From positions 36,218-100,217 of the forward strand of contig NZ_QVMJ01000008.1 of assembly GCF_010500955.1 (NCBI RefSeq): a stretch of DNA of 64,000 nucleotides. The letters are read 5' to 3'. Below, piece after piece: positions 8,992 to 17,576 of this stretch. Positions within the stretch are counted from its first letter, which is position 1, and every line of letters begins with the position of its first letter. Source of the stretch: Bacteroides sp. 519. Lineage in GTDB: Bacteria > Bacteroidota > Bacteroidia > Bacteroidales > Bacteroidaceae. Under the pieces are notes generated by a model. The model had not been told where the DNA came from. It made no database searches and was given only the letters and a program-made list of their open reading frames with translations. The position numbers and the translations under genes were made by a program.

Positions 8992-9077
8992 GGCGCGAAA
9001 GCAAAAAAGCGCGAAAGCAAAAAGGTCAACTTCTTTACTTTCGCGCTTTCTCTTTCGCGCTTTTTTGCTTTCGCGCC
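8992..9077. repeat. Long perfect hairpin made of GCGCGAAAGC units
   Basis: Arms 8992-9017 and 9052-9077 are perfect 26-bp inverted repeats around a 34-nt loop. Each arm contains the GCGCGAAAGC word twice, split by a run of A/T, and further partial copies occur in the leader (8969-8990) and the loop (9038-9050). It lies between the convergent aqpZ and transporter genes, so it probably acts as a bidirectional terminator, but it is far longer than needed and its GC content contrasts with the surroundings. Confidence 0.85.
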
Positions 9078-9087
9078 TTAATACTAA

Positions 9088-10767
9088 TTATGCGTAGAAG
9101 AATAAAATCAGCAGCTGTGCTGATAACACACGTAAAAACATGGTTAACGGATAAACTGTTGCATAGCTCACTGCTGGGGCATCGTTTCCTGCTGTAGCAT
9201 TTGAATAAGCTAATGCGGGAGGGTCGGTAGTACTACCTGCAATCAATCCCATCAGGGTGAAATAATTGAGTTTGAAGAAATAACGACCAACAAAACCGAT
9301 TATTAATAAAGGAATAGTGGTAATAAGGAATCCATAACCTATCCATGTGTATCCTCCTTTATTTACAATAGTATCAACAAACCCTTCACCGGCACTTAGG
9401 CCTACACATGCCAGAAATAGTGCAATACCTACTTCGCGTAGCATCAGGTTGGCGCTTAAAGTTGTATAAGTAATAAGCTTATAGCGATACCCAAAACGGC
9501 TTATCAATATGGCCACAATAAGCGGACCACCAGCTAATCCCAATTTTACAGGTTGAGGAATTCCGGGGAAAACAAACGGGATGCTTCCAAGAATCACTCC
9601 AAGGGTAATACCCAGAAATATAGTAACCAGATTAGGCTCATTCAGACGCTTTTGCGAGTTACCAAAAATTTCAGTTACTTTATTTACAGCAACTTCACTA
9701 CCTACAACAGTAAGTTTATCTCCTAACTGAAGAGTAAGGCTGCGGTTGGCTACCAAATCTACTCCCGAACGGTTTAACCGGGTTACATTTATACCATGCA
9801 GGCGGCGGAGTTGTAAATCACCAAGACGTTTACCATTTAGTTCGGAACGGGTAACAATAACCCTCCGGCTAATAAGTTCACTGTCGGTTGGTATCCATTG
9901 TTTGCGGTCCATTGAGATCTCTTCGCCAAAGAATGTTTTAATTGTTTCAATGTTCTGGTCGGTAGTAATTACAAATATCCTGTCGTTCTCGTGCAAGATT
10001 GAATTGGCATCAGCAATTTCAATTGTATGGTTTTCATTGTAATAAATGCGCGAGATAACAAACTCTAAACCTTCTAATAAAACAGATACTTGTGCAATGG
10101 TTTTATTAAAGATAGCCGGATTCTTCACTATAAAAGAAATAGGAATGGCTCCATGTGATTGTTCCTGTTCCGACTCTTCAATCTGCTTATGCTCTTTTTC
10201 AAGGTTTACCCGGAAAAAATATCTTATAAGTAACATAGATAAGATGATGCCCACAACCCCTAGCGGATAAGCTACTGCGTAACCAAGTGCAATGGTTTCA
10301 TCGGGTTTTCCAAATATATCATTATAAGCTTGCTGTGCAGCTCCTAACCCTGGAGTATTTGTTACTGCTCCCGACATAATACCTGCCATGGTCGACATGG
10401 GGATGCCGGTTATAATATGGATAACGATTGTTGTGGCAACAGCCAGAAATACAATTCCGCAGGCTAGCATATTCAGTGTTATCCCACCTTTCTTGAAAGA
10501 TGAGAAGAAACCTGGTCCTACTTGCATACCTACAGAGAAAACAAACAGAATTAACCCGAATTCTTTTAAAAAGTGTAGAAGTTCTCCATCAACGTGGAAA
10601 CCGAAATGCCCGAGAAGGATTCCCATAAAAAGAACAAGTGTCACCCCAAGGGAGACACCGAATATTTTTATCTTTCCCAGTTGAATACCTACGGCAATCA
10701 CTACTGCCAGTATGAGGATGGAGTGTGCTATTCCGTTTCCCCATAACAAATCATTTACCCAATTCAT
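9088..10767 (-). CDS. YidE/YbjL/AspT-type transporter with two RCK_C domains
   Basis: A 559-aa inner-membrane protein of the aspartate:alanine exchanger (AAE) family. The N-terminal half has about five helices containing [20 protein letters not shown] and a [16 protein letters not shown] re-entrant-type motif. A cytosolic middle (about 200-370) holds two TrkA-C domains. The C-terminal half repeats the helix set with [17 protein letters not shown] and [13 protein letters not shown]. This internal duplication defines the family. Substrate cannot be deduced. Start ATG at 10765-10767 gives the usual length. Confidence 0.88.
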   Translation of the reverse strand: MNWVNDLLWGNGIAHSILILAVVIAVGIQLGKIKIFGVSLGVTLVLFMGILLGHFGFHVDGELLHFLKEFGLILFVFSVGMQVGPGFFSSFKKGGITLNMLACGIVFLAVATTIVIHIITGIPMSTMAGIMSGAVTNTPGLGAAQQAYNDIFGKPDETIALGYAVAYPLGVVGIILSMLLIRYFFRVNLEKEHKQIEESEQEQSHGAIPISFIVKNPAIFNKTIAQVSVLLEGLEFVISRIYYNENHTIEIADANSILHENDRIFVITTDQNIETIKTFFGEEISMDRKQWIPTDSELISRRVIVTRSELNGKRLGDLQLRRLHGINVTRLNRSGVDLVANRSLTLQLGDKLTVVGSEVAVNKVTEIFGNSQKRLNEPNLVTIFLGITLGVILGSIPFVFPGIPQPVKLGLAGGPLIVAILISRFGYRYKLITYTTLSANLMLREVGIALFLACVGLSAGEGFVDTIVNKGGYTWIGYGFLITTIPLLIIGFVGRYFFKLNYFTLMGLIAGSTTDPPALAYSNATAGNDAPAVSYATVYPLTMFLRVLSAQLLILFFYA

Positions 10768-10875
10768 TTTAAATTATATATTATATTTTACAATTGAACC
10801 GTAAAACTGGTCCGTTTTCGTAAATCGGGCGCAAAGGTACGAATTAATAACTGAACAAACTTGTTTCGGGGGAGG

Positions 10876-11241
10876 TTATTTATATTTATATTGTTTATCT
10901 ACTTGTGGTTCGCAGAGCCATGTATTGTTCCAACTTATAATCTCATACATTTTCTCTGGTCGCTGGCGACAGTCAAAAATAGTTGCTACTTTCACTATAT
11001 CTTCTTCCAACCAGTAGACTATTTTGTAGTTGGGCACATCAACAAAGGTACGAAACCCTTGAGGAAATTCTCTGAGCATAGGTTCGGGATGTCCTAAATG
11101 AGGATGACTGCAAAGGGTTTCTACACATGACAAGATGCTTTCAAGAATATGGTCACCTGTCTGTGTGTTACCAATATTTATATAATACTTCTCAATAGCA
11201 TCCATGTCATCTTTCGACTGGGGAGAAAATCTGTAGGTCAT
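10876..11241 (-). CDS. RelE/ParE-family toxin
   Basis: A 121-aa toxin-like protein. It has the ParE/RelE pattern: YRFSPQSKDDMDAIEKYY helix, a middle CSHPHLGHPEP, then FRTFVDVPNYKIVYWLEED and VATIFDCRQRPEKM, the usual C-terminal strands with Arg/Gln. ParE toxins poison gyrase and RelE toxins cleave mRNA; which applies cannot be read here. It starts 4 bp inside the end of the upstream antitoxin gene (ATGA overlap), the classic antitoxin-first arrangement. Confidence 0.85.
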   Translation of the reverse strand: MTYRFSPQSKDDMDAIEKYYINIGNTQTGDHILESILSCVETLCSHPHLGHPEPMLREFPQGFRTFVDVPNYKIVYWLEEDIVKVATIFDCRQRPEKMYEIISWNNTWLCEPQVDKQYKYK

Positions 11242-11546
11242 AATTGTCTTATCTCCTCCTCTTTCTTTCGTCTGGCTTCTATTCTTGCCCGTAATTGCTT
11301 TGCATACGTTGGGCCATCAATGAACAAACCATTCTTATCATCCTCTATTGCCTTAGCTGCAATCTTCTTCAATTGCTCTTCGTTTGGAGCATAAGGGTAG
11401 TTTGGAGATACTAAATGTGGAACCTTACCAGGTTCAAAACCCATGATGATAGCCTCATACTTTATGAGCTGTTTCTCATCATATACTTCCTCTTCAAGGT
11501 AAGCTATAAGTTGAGCCTTGCGGGCTTGTAATTCTGCGTAGGTCAT
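11238..11546 (-). CDS. Antitoxin partner of the RelE/ParE toxin
   Basis: A 102-aa charged helical protein (MTYAELQARKAQLIAYLEEE, ending ARRKKEEEIRQL) directly upstream of and overlapping the toxin gene. The middle (MGFEPGKVPHLVSPNYPYAP) is proline-rich and probably unstructured. The C-terminal half resembles toxin-embracing helices of antitoxins. No obvious helix-turn-helix or ribbon-helix-helix is seen, so autoregulation is uncertain. Its role rests on position and size rather than a recognised domain. A similar architecture recurs at 34638-35185. Confidence 0.7.
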   Translation of the reverse strand: MTYAELQARKAQLIAYLEEEVYDEKQLIKYEAIIMGFEPGKVPHLVSPNYPYAPNEEQLKKIAAKAIEDDKNGLFIDGPTYAKQLRARIEARRKKEEEIRQL

Positions 11547-11581
11547 AATGTATATAATTAGGTATAGAACAAAGATAATAA

Positions 11582-12913
11582 TTATTTGTTTCTCTTTCTT
11601 CGCCTTTGCATTTTTCGGCGTTTCTTTCTTTTATATTTCTGATAACGTTTGTAAATAACCCATACACCAAGAGCGCCAGCAACAACAAAAATAAGAATAG
11701 TAATTCCAACTCCCAGGTTATCACCTTTTACTCTGGACCAGATAGCCAGTACTTCCTCTGTTTTATCACCAAAGTCACGGATCATGGCACACCGTTCTAT
11801 AACAGCTTTATCCGGATACTGGATTCTATCAACCTGAACGCTTTCGGCTCCTGAGCCAAACAGATAGCTTAAGTCGGAATGATAATCTAATGTTGTATCT
11901 ATTTTCTCTTCAAGAACTTCGGGAGTAGCTATTGAACTAACATAACCAATTTCGTCCATATTGCGCAGTGCAATATCCGACCGGCACAGGAAGTTAATAA
12001 AGTAACTGGCTGCTTTGCGGTTACGGGCGTACTTGGGAATAACCCAGCCATCGTACCAGATATTACTTCCTTCGATAGGAACAACGTAATCCAGTTCAAC
12101 GTCTACGGTTTCGGCTTCTTCAATAGCCCATACAGCATCACCACTCCAGGTCATATTAATCCAGGCTTTGTTTTTGGTCATCATCTCTTTACCAAAGTCG
12201 GCTTCCCAACCAGCAATGTTGGGTTTTAGTGCTTTCAGGTATTCTTCGGCAAGTGCCATTGCACGGGGAGAGTAATCGTTCATAAGATCCTCAACTGTTG
12301 TTGTGCCTTCTTTCAATTCCTGGGCATGAGCATATATTACTGCAGTTCCATAAGCATCGCGGTAGCTTTCTTTCATTAATATTTTTCCTGCATATTTAGC
12401 ATCCCACAGGCACGACCATGATGAAGCATCTTCTTCGGGAACATATTTAGTGTTATATAAAACCCCTGCTGTTCCCCACATGTAACATACTGCATAATTG
12501 TTAGCATCTCTTCCGGGCTGACTAAGCTTATGCATTTCGTTCCGGATATATGGAGCTACATTACCAAGATAGTTCGGAGTATTTACAAATACCGTATCTA
12601 TTGGCAATAATAAATCTTTTTTCAGCATTCGCTCAATTATATATTCCGACGGGCAAACCACGTCGAAGTCTTCGTGCCCACGTTCTATTTTGGTGAGCAT
12701 TACCTCGTTAATGTCGAATGTTTGATATATAATACGAATATCTTCGCCTGTAGCTTCTTTATAGTATTCTTTGAATTCATCAAGAACACTATTATCAATA
12801 TAATCCGCCCAGTTATATATTTTCAGGATCTTATCGCGTGAACCCTGGGAGTTATAGCAGCTTGTAAGTAAGAAGGCTGCCCAAATGATATATACATATT
12901 TTTTTATAGACAT
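11582..12913 (-). CDS. potD: Spermidine/putrescine ABC transporter substrate-binding lipoprotein, membrane-tailed
   Basis: It binds polyamine for the PotABC importer. After the signal peptide (AAFLLTSC, lipidated Cys) comes a PotD fold with KIYNWADYIDNSVLDEF, FDVVCPSEYIIERM, WGTAGVLYNTKYVP and NMTWSGDAVWAIEEAE. Unusually the C-terminus adds a transmembrane helix (GITILIFVVAGALGVWVIY) and a very basic tail (KRKKRRKMQRRRKRNK). I start it at the ATG at 12911-12913, which gives a clean lipoprotein signal; an upstream ATG at 12973 overlaps the potC stop by 4 bp and would add 20 residues. Last gene of the pot operon. Confidence 0.9.
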   Translation of the reverse strand: MSIKKYVYIIWAAFLLTSCYNSQGSRDKILKIYNWADYIDNSVLDEFKEYYKEATGEDIRIIYQTFDINEVMLTKIERGHEDFDVVCPSEYIIERMLKKDLLLPIDTVFVNTPNYLGNVAPYIRNEMHKLSQPGRDANNYAVCYMWGTAGVLYNTKYVPEEDASSWSCLWDAKYAGKILMKESYRDAYGTAVIYAHAQELKEGTTTVEDLMNDYSPRAMALAEEYLKALKPNIAGWEADFGKEMMTKNKAWINMTWSGDAVWAIEEAETVDVELDYVVPIEGSNIWYDGWVIPKYARNRKAASYFINFLCRSDIALRNMDEIGYVSSIATPEVLEEKIDTTLDYHSDLSYLFGSGAESVQVDRIQYPDKAVIERCAMIRDFGDKTEEVLAIWSRVKGDNLGVGITILIFVVAGALGVWVIYKRYQKYKRKKRRKMQRRRKRNK

Positions 12914-12969
12914 AGAACAGTTATTTATAAAACATCTTATTTGCCGCATGGAAACCTGGCCGCGGTGCT

Positions 12970-13758
12970 TCATCGCCTTTGCTTTTCTGCCCGTTTATTT
13001 ATAACAATCAACAAAGCTAATACTGTAACAAATATAATTGTTGATAAAGGCCGGAGTTCAGGAGTAAGTCCACCTTTGCGCGCATCCGTATAAATATAGG
13101 TAGATAATGTTTCCAATCCTTCGTTGCCAATGGTGAATACAGTTACCACAAAATCATCAATAGATAAAGTGATGGCAAGAATAAACCCACTGATCATTCC
13201 CGGACGTATTTCGGGGAAGATTACTTTGCGTAAAGCCTGCATGGGGGTAGCACCCAAATCAAGTGCAGCTTCATACAAATTAGGATTCATCTGCTTTAAT
13301 CTTGGAAGAACACTCAATACCACATACGGAGTACAAAAAGTTATATGTGCCAACACAACAGTAGTGTAGCCTTGCGATATACCTAAAGAAACAAATAACA
13401 GGAACAGCGAAATACCTGTTATAATATCCCCGTTAAGAATAGGAATACTGTTTACAAACCCAATAGCTTTCTGTGATCTGGTTCTCAGGTTAAAGATGCC
13501 GATAGCTGCAATACTTCCCAGTATAGTTGATGCTGTAGCAGCAATTAAAGCTATGCTGACTGTATTAAGCAATGCATTCATCAGTGAGTGATGCGAACCT
13601 GATGTAAACAACGAAGTATAAAGTTTAGTAGAAAACCCTGTCCAGTTACCCAGTACTTTCGATTCTGTGAACGAAAATATAACAATAATGATGATGGGTG
13701 CATAAAGCATTAATAGCAACAACCACAGATACCCTCTGGCTAATATCCTGTTTACCAT
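12970..13758 (-). CDS. potC: Spermidine/putrescine ABC transporter permease PotC
   Basis: A 262-aa inner-membrane permease with six predicted helices. The EAA loop that docks on PotA is visible as EAALDLGATPMQALRKVIFP. SIDDFVVTVF in the fifth helix is typical of PotC. It overlaps potB by 7 bp and is followed by potD, with which its last codons overlap if the longer potD start is used. Length is normal. Confidence 0.92.
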   Translation of the reverse strand: MVNRILARGYLWLLLLMLYAPIIIIVIFSFTESKVLGNWTGFSTKLYTSLFTSGSHHSLMNALLNTVSIALIAATASTILGSIAAIGIFNLRTRSQKAIGFVNSIPILNGDIITGISLFLLFVSLGISQGYTTVVLAHITFCTPYVVLSVLPRLKQMNPNLYEAALDLGATPMQALRKVIFPEIRPGMISGFILAITLSIDDFVVTVFTIGNEGLETLSTYIYTDARKGGLTPELRPLSTIIFVTVLALLIVINKRAEKQRR

Positions 13759-14543
13759 AATCCACCTCCTTCGTTTGAAGTATCCTTATCATCCGAGAAC
13801 AATGAAGTTACCGCAATCAGCAACAACATAATAAGCGAAAGAGCCGCTCCGTAATTCCACATACTGTTGTTTATATTCTCTTGTATGGTAGTACCGAATA
13901 GTTTAATATTATTCATTGTCAGCAACTCGGCAATAGCAAAGGTTGATATGGTGGGCATAAAAACCATCATAATACCACTTACTACTCCTGGCATTGACAG
14001 CGGAAGAACAGTTTTGGTAAATACCTGAAAAGGCGTAGCTCCTAAATCCTGTGCAGCTTCAATATAACTTTTGTCCATCTTTTTTAGTGTATTGTAGATG
14101 GGATAGATCATAAACGGAAGGAAATTATATATCATACCGAAGATTAAAGCACCCTCACCGAGCGGGAGATGCAAAAAGTCGAATAATGCCACAGTTGCCA
14201 GCGTACGTACCAAAATGTTTACCCACATTGGCAATATGAAGAGTACAACCATTGTGTACGACTTGTTAAACTTAGTATTACTCAATATCCAAGCCGCAGG
14301 ATATCCCAGTAATATACATGCAAATGTAGTAATAATGGCAATCCCTATAGAGTAAACAAAAGTATTTACAGCTTCGGGATGCTGGAAGAATTTCACAAAG
14401 TTACCCAGTGTTATATGCCCACTTTCGTCGGTAAAAGCATACACTACAATAAGTATAAGTGGGATAACCACAAATATCGCCGAAAAGATAATATAAGGCA
14501 GAGCCCAACTTTTACGCGAAGATAAATATGTCGATAATCTCAT
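13752..14543 (-). CDS. potB: Spermidine/putrescine ABC transporter permease PotB
   Basis: A 263-aa permease with an N-terminal cytosolic segment (MRLSTYLSSRKSWALPY) and six helices. The EAA motif is EAAQDLGATPFQVFTKTVLP. It contains the PotB-type P-x-x-x-x-x-LVRTLAT segment and NFLPFMIYPIYNTLKKMDKS before the EAA loop. It is separated from potA by a 105-bp gap filled by a long hairpin and overlaps potC. Confidence 0.92.
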   Translation of the reverse strand: MRLSTYLSSRKSWALPYIIFSAIFVVIPLILIVVYAFTDESGHITLGNFVKFFQHPEAVNTFVYSIGIAIITTFACILLGYPAAWILSNTKFNKSYTMVVLFILPMWVNILVRTLATVALFDFLHLPLGEGALIFGMIYNFLPFMIYPIYNTLKKMDKSYIEAAQDLGATPFQVFTKTVLPLSMPGVVSGIMMVFMPTISTFAIAELLTMNNIKLFGTTIQENINNSMWNYGAALSLIMLLLIAVTSLFSDDKDTSNEGGGLW

Positions 14544-14563
14544 TTATTGTATTATTAATGGTA

Positions 14564-14644
14564 GAACACAGAGACACAGAGGCACAGAGACTTTATAAGT
14601 GAAGCAAAAAATAAAAAACTCTGTGCCTCTGTGTCTCTGTGTTC
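14564..14644. repeat. Long perfect hairpin of CACAGAG units inside the pot operon
   Basis: Arms 14564-14589 and 14619-14644 are perfect 26-bp inverted repeats with a 29-nt AT-rich loop. Each arm is built from repeats of ACACAGAG/GCACAGAG. It sits between potA and potB, which are otherwise co-directional, so it may attenuate or stabilise part of the pot transcript. Confidence 0.88.
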
Positions 14645-14648
14645 AAAA

Positions 14649-16034
14649 TTAATTCTTATCAATTTTCAATTTAATATATTCCGGAAGAATAGTAATACCA
14701 ATACGGTCGCCATCATCCCAAACATCTTGGGTATCAACATATACATCCTCATTCCAGTCCGAGATTACGGTCAGGTGATAATGGTCGCCTTTATAAAGGA
14801 TGAATTTTACTTCTCCCGTTAGTGTTCCGTCTTCCTCATTGTCCTGTAAGATAATTCTGTTGAAATCAACTTCCACAGTAACCTCACTTCCCGGTTCGAT
14901 ATCTTTTACAGGTAAACACTCGAACGAACTACCCAGAAACTCTACATGTGTTTCATCAATCAGTTTCCCCTGGAATGTATTGGTTGTTCTTTCTTTCTTC
15001 ATTATATGTATGTCGAATGGCTTAACAAGCAATCCTACAGTTTGACCTACATTGAACTGGTGATAATCCTGCACCAGAATTTCGTAACCGTTAGTAAGTA
15101 CAGTCATTTCATAATGTACCCCTTTAAAGATAGAGGATTGTACTGTTCCGGTTAGTTGGGCCAGATCGGAAACAGGGAAGATATAAACATCTTCCGGACG
15201 AATCACCACATCAACCGGTACATTTTCACCAAAACCTTCGTCAACACACTCGAACTCGGTGCCACAGAATCGTACCAGTTTATCCTTGATCATGGTTCCG
15301 TTAAGAATATTACTTTCGCCAATAAAATCGGCAACGAACGAGTTAATAGGCTCATTATATATATCGGTGGGACCGCCAATTTGTTGTATGCGGCCTTCGC
15401 TCATAACCACAATGGTATCGCTCAACGTTAATGCCTCTTCCTGGTCGTGAGTTACATATACAAACGTAATTCCAAGGTTTTTGTGCATTTCGCGAAGCTC
15501 CATCTGCATATCCTTACGCATTTTCAGGTCGAGTGCAGCCAGAGGTTCGTCCAATAATAATACTTTTGGCTCGTTAATAATAGCTCGGGCAATGGCTACA
15601 CGTTGTTGCTGACCACCAGAAAGGGTATCTACATCGCGGTCTTCGTAATCCGTCATGCCTACCATTTTCAAGGCAGCCCTCATTTTCTTTTCAATTTCCT
15701 GCTTAGGTGTTTTTTTTAGTTTCAGGCCGAATGCAATGTTATCATACACATTGAGGTGAGGAAACAATGCGTATTTCTGGAATACAGTGTTTACCGGACG
15801 TTTATGAGGTGGTACTTGCGTAATTTCTTTTCCATTAATCTTTATTTCTCCTTCCGAAGCACTGAGAAACCCGGCAATGATTCGTAACAGGGTGGTTTTT
15901 CCGCATCCCGATGGTCCGAGAAGGGTAATAAACTCTCCCCTTTTTACTTTTAACGAAACATTATCCAAAGCAGTTTTCTCTCCAAAAAACTTCGATATGT
16001 TGTTTACCTCAATAATGTAGTTATTCTCTTGCAT
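14649..16034 (-). CDS. potA: Spermidine/putrescine ABC transporter ATPase PotA with duplicated C-terminal domain
   Basis: It energises polyamine import. The nucleotide-binding domain has GPSGCGKTT (Walker A), [14 protein letters not shown] (signature), [11 protein letters not shown] (Walker B) and VTHDQEEAL (switch His). The C-terminal regulatory part is long: two units of roughly 105 aa can be aligned (about residues 245-346 and 354-459 from this start), for example [16 protein letters not shown] with [16 protein letters not shown], and [11 protein letters not shown] with [11 protein letters not shown]. This explains the length of about 461 aa against roughly 350-380 for most PotA. The start [10 protein letters not shown] is the third of three close Mets. 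First gene of the operon. Confidence 0.92.
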   Translation of the reverse strand: MQENNYIIEVNNISKFFGEKTALDNVSLKVKRGEFITLLGPSGCGKTTLLRIIAGFLSASEGEIKINGKEITQVPPHKRPVNTVFQKYALFPHLNVYDNIAFGLKLKKTPKQEIEKKMRAALKMVGMTDYEDRDVDTLSGGQQQRVAIARAIINEPKVLLLDEPLAALDLKMRKDMQMELREMHKNLGITFVYVTHDQEEALTLSDTIVVMSEGRIQQIGGPTDIYNEPINSFVADFIGESNILNGTMIKDKLVRFCGTEFECVDEGFGENVPVDVVIRPEDVYIFPVSDLAQLTGTVQSSIFKGVHYEMTVLTNGYEILVQDYHQFNVGQTVGLLVKPFDIHIMKKERTTNTFQGKLIDETHVEFLGSSFECLPVKDIEPGSEVTVEVDFNRIILQDNEEDGTLTGEVKFILYKGDHYHLTVISDWNEDVYVDTQDVWDDGDRIGITILPEYIKLKIDKN

Positions 16035-16075
16035 ATTCATTTGAAATTTGACGGGCAAATATACGTAATTTTAGG

Positions 16076-16163
16076 ACAAAAGTATCACTACTAAGACACT
16101 TTTGTACCACAAGCGTGGTACTTTTGTACCATAGGCATGATACAAAGTACACAGAGAATACAT
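16076..16163. repeat. 22-bp-phased repeat array upstream of the initiator-like gene
   Basis: Two clear 22-bp units begin at 16098 and 16120 (ACTTTTGTACCACAAGCGTG.. and ACTTTTGTACCATAGGCATG..), with degenerate units before and after. Each unit contains an inverted repeat such as GTACCAC-AAGC-GTGGTAC. The same unit recurs at 55096-55205. It lies between potA and the 16212 gene, upstream of the latter's promoter. Confidence 0.75.
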
Positions 16164-16182
16164 CTATTTCAAACAAAAACAC

Positions 16183-16190
16183 TACATTTG
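16183..16190 (+). promoter_or_regulatory. -7 box of the initiator-like gene
   Basis: TACATTTG matches TAnnTTTG, 21 bp before the ATG at 16212 and just downstream of the repeat array, so array-bound protein could control it. Confidence 0.6.
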
Positions 16191-16211
16191 TAATGCTTTT
16201 ACAACCAATAT

Positions 16212-17006
16212 ATGAAAAAAATAGATCCAAACATTCCCGAAATCCCATTATGCACAAATGTTATAAGATTGCAATCTTATCTACTAGCACCTGATGAACT
16301 TATTTTGTTTGATTGGTTTATTGTTAAGCAATTCTCATTCCATTATAAAGAATTCCATTACTCACAAGCTCGGATTGAAAAAGAAACCCGGATAAAACGG
16401 AGCCGGCAAGATATGATCATCAGCAAATTTCATGAATTGGAATTTTTAACTACCGAAGTCAAAGACAACAAAGAAACAAAAGGCCGGGTGAGATATTTTA
16501 AAATAGACTTTGAAATATTAGCGGATAAATTTATTTTGAGTAAGATTATTAATTCGGAACATGAAATATTCAGGGCTTTTATGAAATATATGAAATATCA
16601 TGCTGCTGAACAGAAAAAAAAGACCAAACATAAAAAAGAAGAAGAGTTTAGTAAATATGCAGGTCATGCAATATATCACCTGTTGAATGAAGTTTATGAT
16701 AAACGACGGGTTATGTATAATGAGGGTAAGTTGACAAGTGAAAAACCGAAAAGAGCAAAAGCAGCTACACAATTGCAAAAAAATAAACCCATCTTGAAAA
16801 AAATGGCAAAGCTTACCGATAACTATAGTGAGCGTGCCATTGAACACGCATTTATCGCATATACGGATTCTGTGTTTAGAGAAGAAATTAAACCAAATAA
16901 TTTCATGAATTATTTTTTATCCTACGACAGTAGTATTGAGTCATTTGGGGTGTTTGAAAATTGCTTAAATAACTTTAACTTGAATTATAGTTATAAAACT
17001 GAATAA
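16212..17006 (+). CDS. Winged-helix, replication-initiator-like protein (orphan)
   Basis: A 264-aa protein I cannot assign firmly. The N-terminal half (about 20-110) looks like a winged helix used by plasmid-type initiators and phage replication proteins: LLAPDELILFDWFIVKQFSF, HYSQARIEKETRIKRSRQDM (helix-turn-helix-like), then LEFLTTEVKDNKETKGRVRY as a beta wing. A Lys/Glu-rich linker follows (about 130-200), then a helical C-terminus. It is monocistronic, with iteron-like 22-bp arrays both upstream and downstream, which suggests it binds them; that is inference. Not a known chromosomal housekeeping gene. Confidence 0.5.
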   Translation: MKKIDPNIPEIPLCTNVIRLQSYLLAPDELILFDWFIVKQFSFHYKEFHYSQARIEKETRIKRSRQDMIISKFHELEFLTTEVKDNKETKGRVRYFKIDFEILADKFILSKIINSEHEIFRAFMKYMKYHAAEQKKKTKHKKEEEFSKYAGHAIYHLLNEVYDKRRVMYNEGKLTSEKPKRAKAATQLQKNKPILKKMAKLTDNYSERAIEHAFIAYTDSVFREEIKPNNFMNYFLSYDSSIESFGVFENCLNNFNLNYSYKTE

Positions 17007-17010
17007 AAAA

Positions 17011-17062
17011 ACTCTCACTCTGTCGAAAAAATATTTTTCGACTATATCAGAGTGAGTTTTAA
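17011..17062 (+). terminator. Terminator of the initiator-like gene
   Basis: Outer stem CTCACTCTG (17014-17022) with CAGAGTGAG (17048-17056) enclosing an inner TCGAAAAA/TTTTTCGA stem, followed by TTTT and an AT-rich run. Confidence 0.8.
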
Positions 17063-17253
17063 TTTAATAAACTTTCTATATAATAATTTATATTATTCTT
17101 TTGTGTGTTGAAATTAACAAGACCTATTGCTGATTTCAACATGTATATCTGCTGAATTTAGCATATCGTTTGTTGTTTTCTACAAATGAAATAATTCATT
17201 TACTTAATTCTACAAATGAAATCATGTATCATTAGAAAACACATAGCCCCGAA

Positions 17254-17477
17254 GTCCGGACTTTTACATAGAAAAGTCCAGACTTTTCCACAGAGAGCTC
17301 CAGACTTTTCCAGAGGAAAGTACCTACTTACTGTTCTTTAAGTTATTCCAAAGAGTAAGTTAAGCTTTTCTTAAGAGTAACTTAACTTTCTTACTTATAA
17401 AAACTTAACTTTCTTACCTGTAAAAACTTAACTTATTCCAAAAAGAAACTTAACTTACTCTTGAGGAGGGCTGTTAA
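17254..17477. repeat. Compound 22-bp-phased repeat array, about ten units
   Basis: Units begin at 17254, 17276 and 17298 (GTCCGGACTTTTACATAG.., GTCCAGACTTTTCCACAG.., CTCCAGACTTTTCCAGAG..), then 17320, 17342, 17364, 17386, 17409 and 17432, where the unit changes to one ending in ACTTAA. The period is 22 bp for most steps and 23 for two. The remaining gap 17063-17253 holds a 9-bp inverted repeat (TGTTGAAAT/ATTTCAACA) and two TCTACAAATGAAAT copies 30 bp apart, but no gene. Confidence 0.75.
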
Positions 17478-17539
17478 GTTCTTTAGTCATAGCCTGATGA
17501 TAACAAATGCAACACAGCAATTTTCTTGAAAAAATAGAT

Positions 17540-17547
17540 TATCTTTG
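17540..17547 (+). promoter_or_regulatory. -7 box of the TlpA-like gene
   Basis: TATCTTTG matches TAnnTTTG. It ends 29 bp before the ATG at 17577 and overlaps an alternative upstream start, which therefore cannot be used. Confidence 0.6.
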
Positions 17548-17576
17548 TGCTTATATATTCATCTAATTTACAAAAT

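Noticed and set aside
16212..17006. Integrated complete plasmid or prophage
   Set aside because: Only one initiator-like gene is present, with no mobilisation, integrase or structural genes around it.
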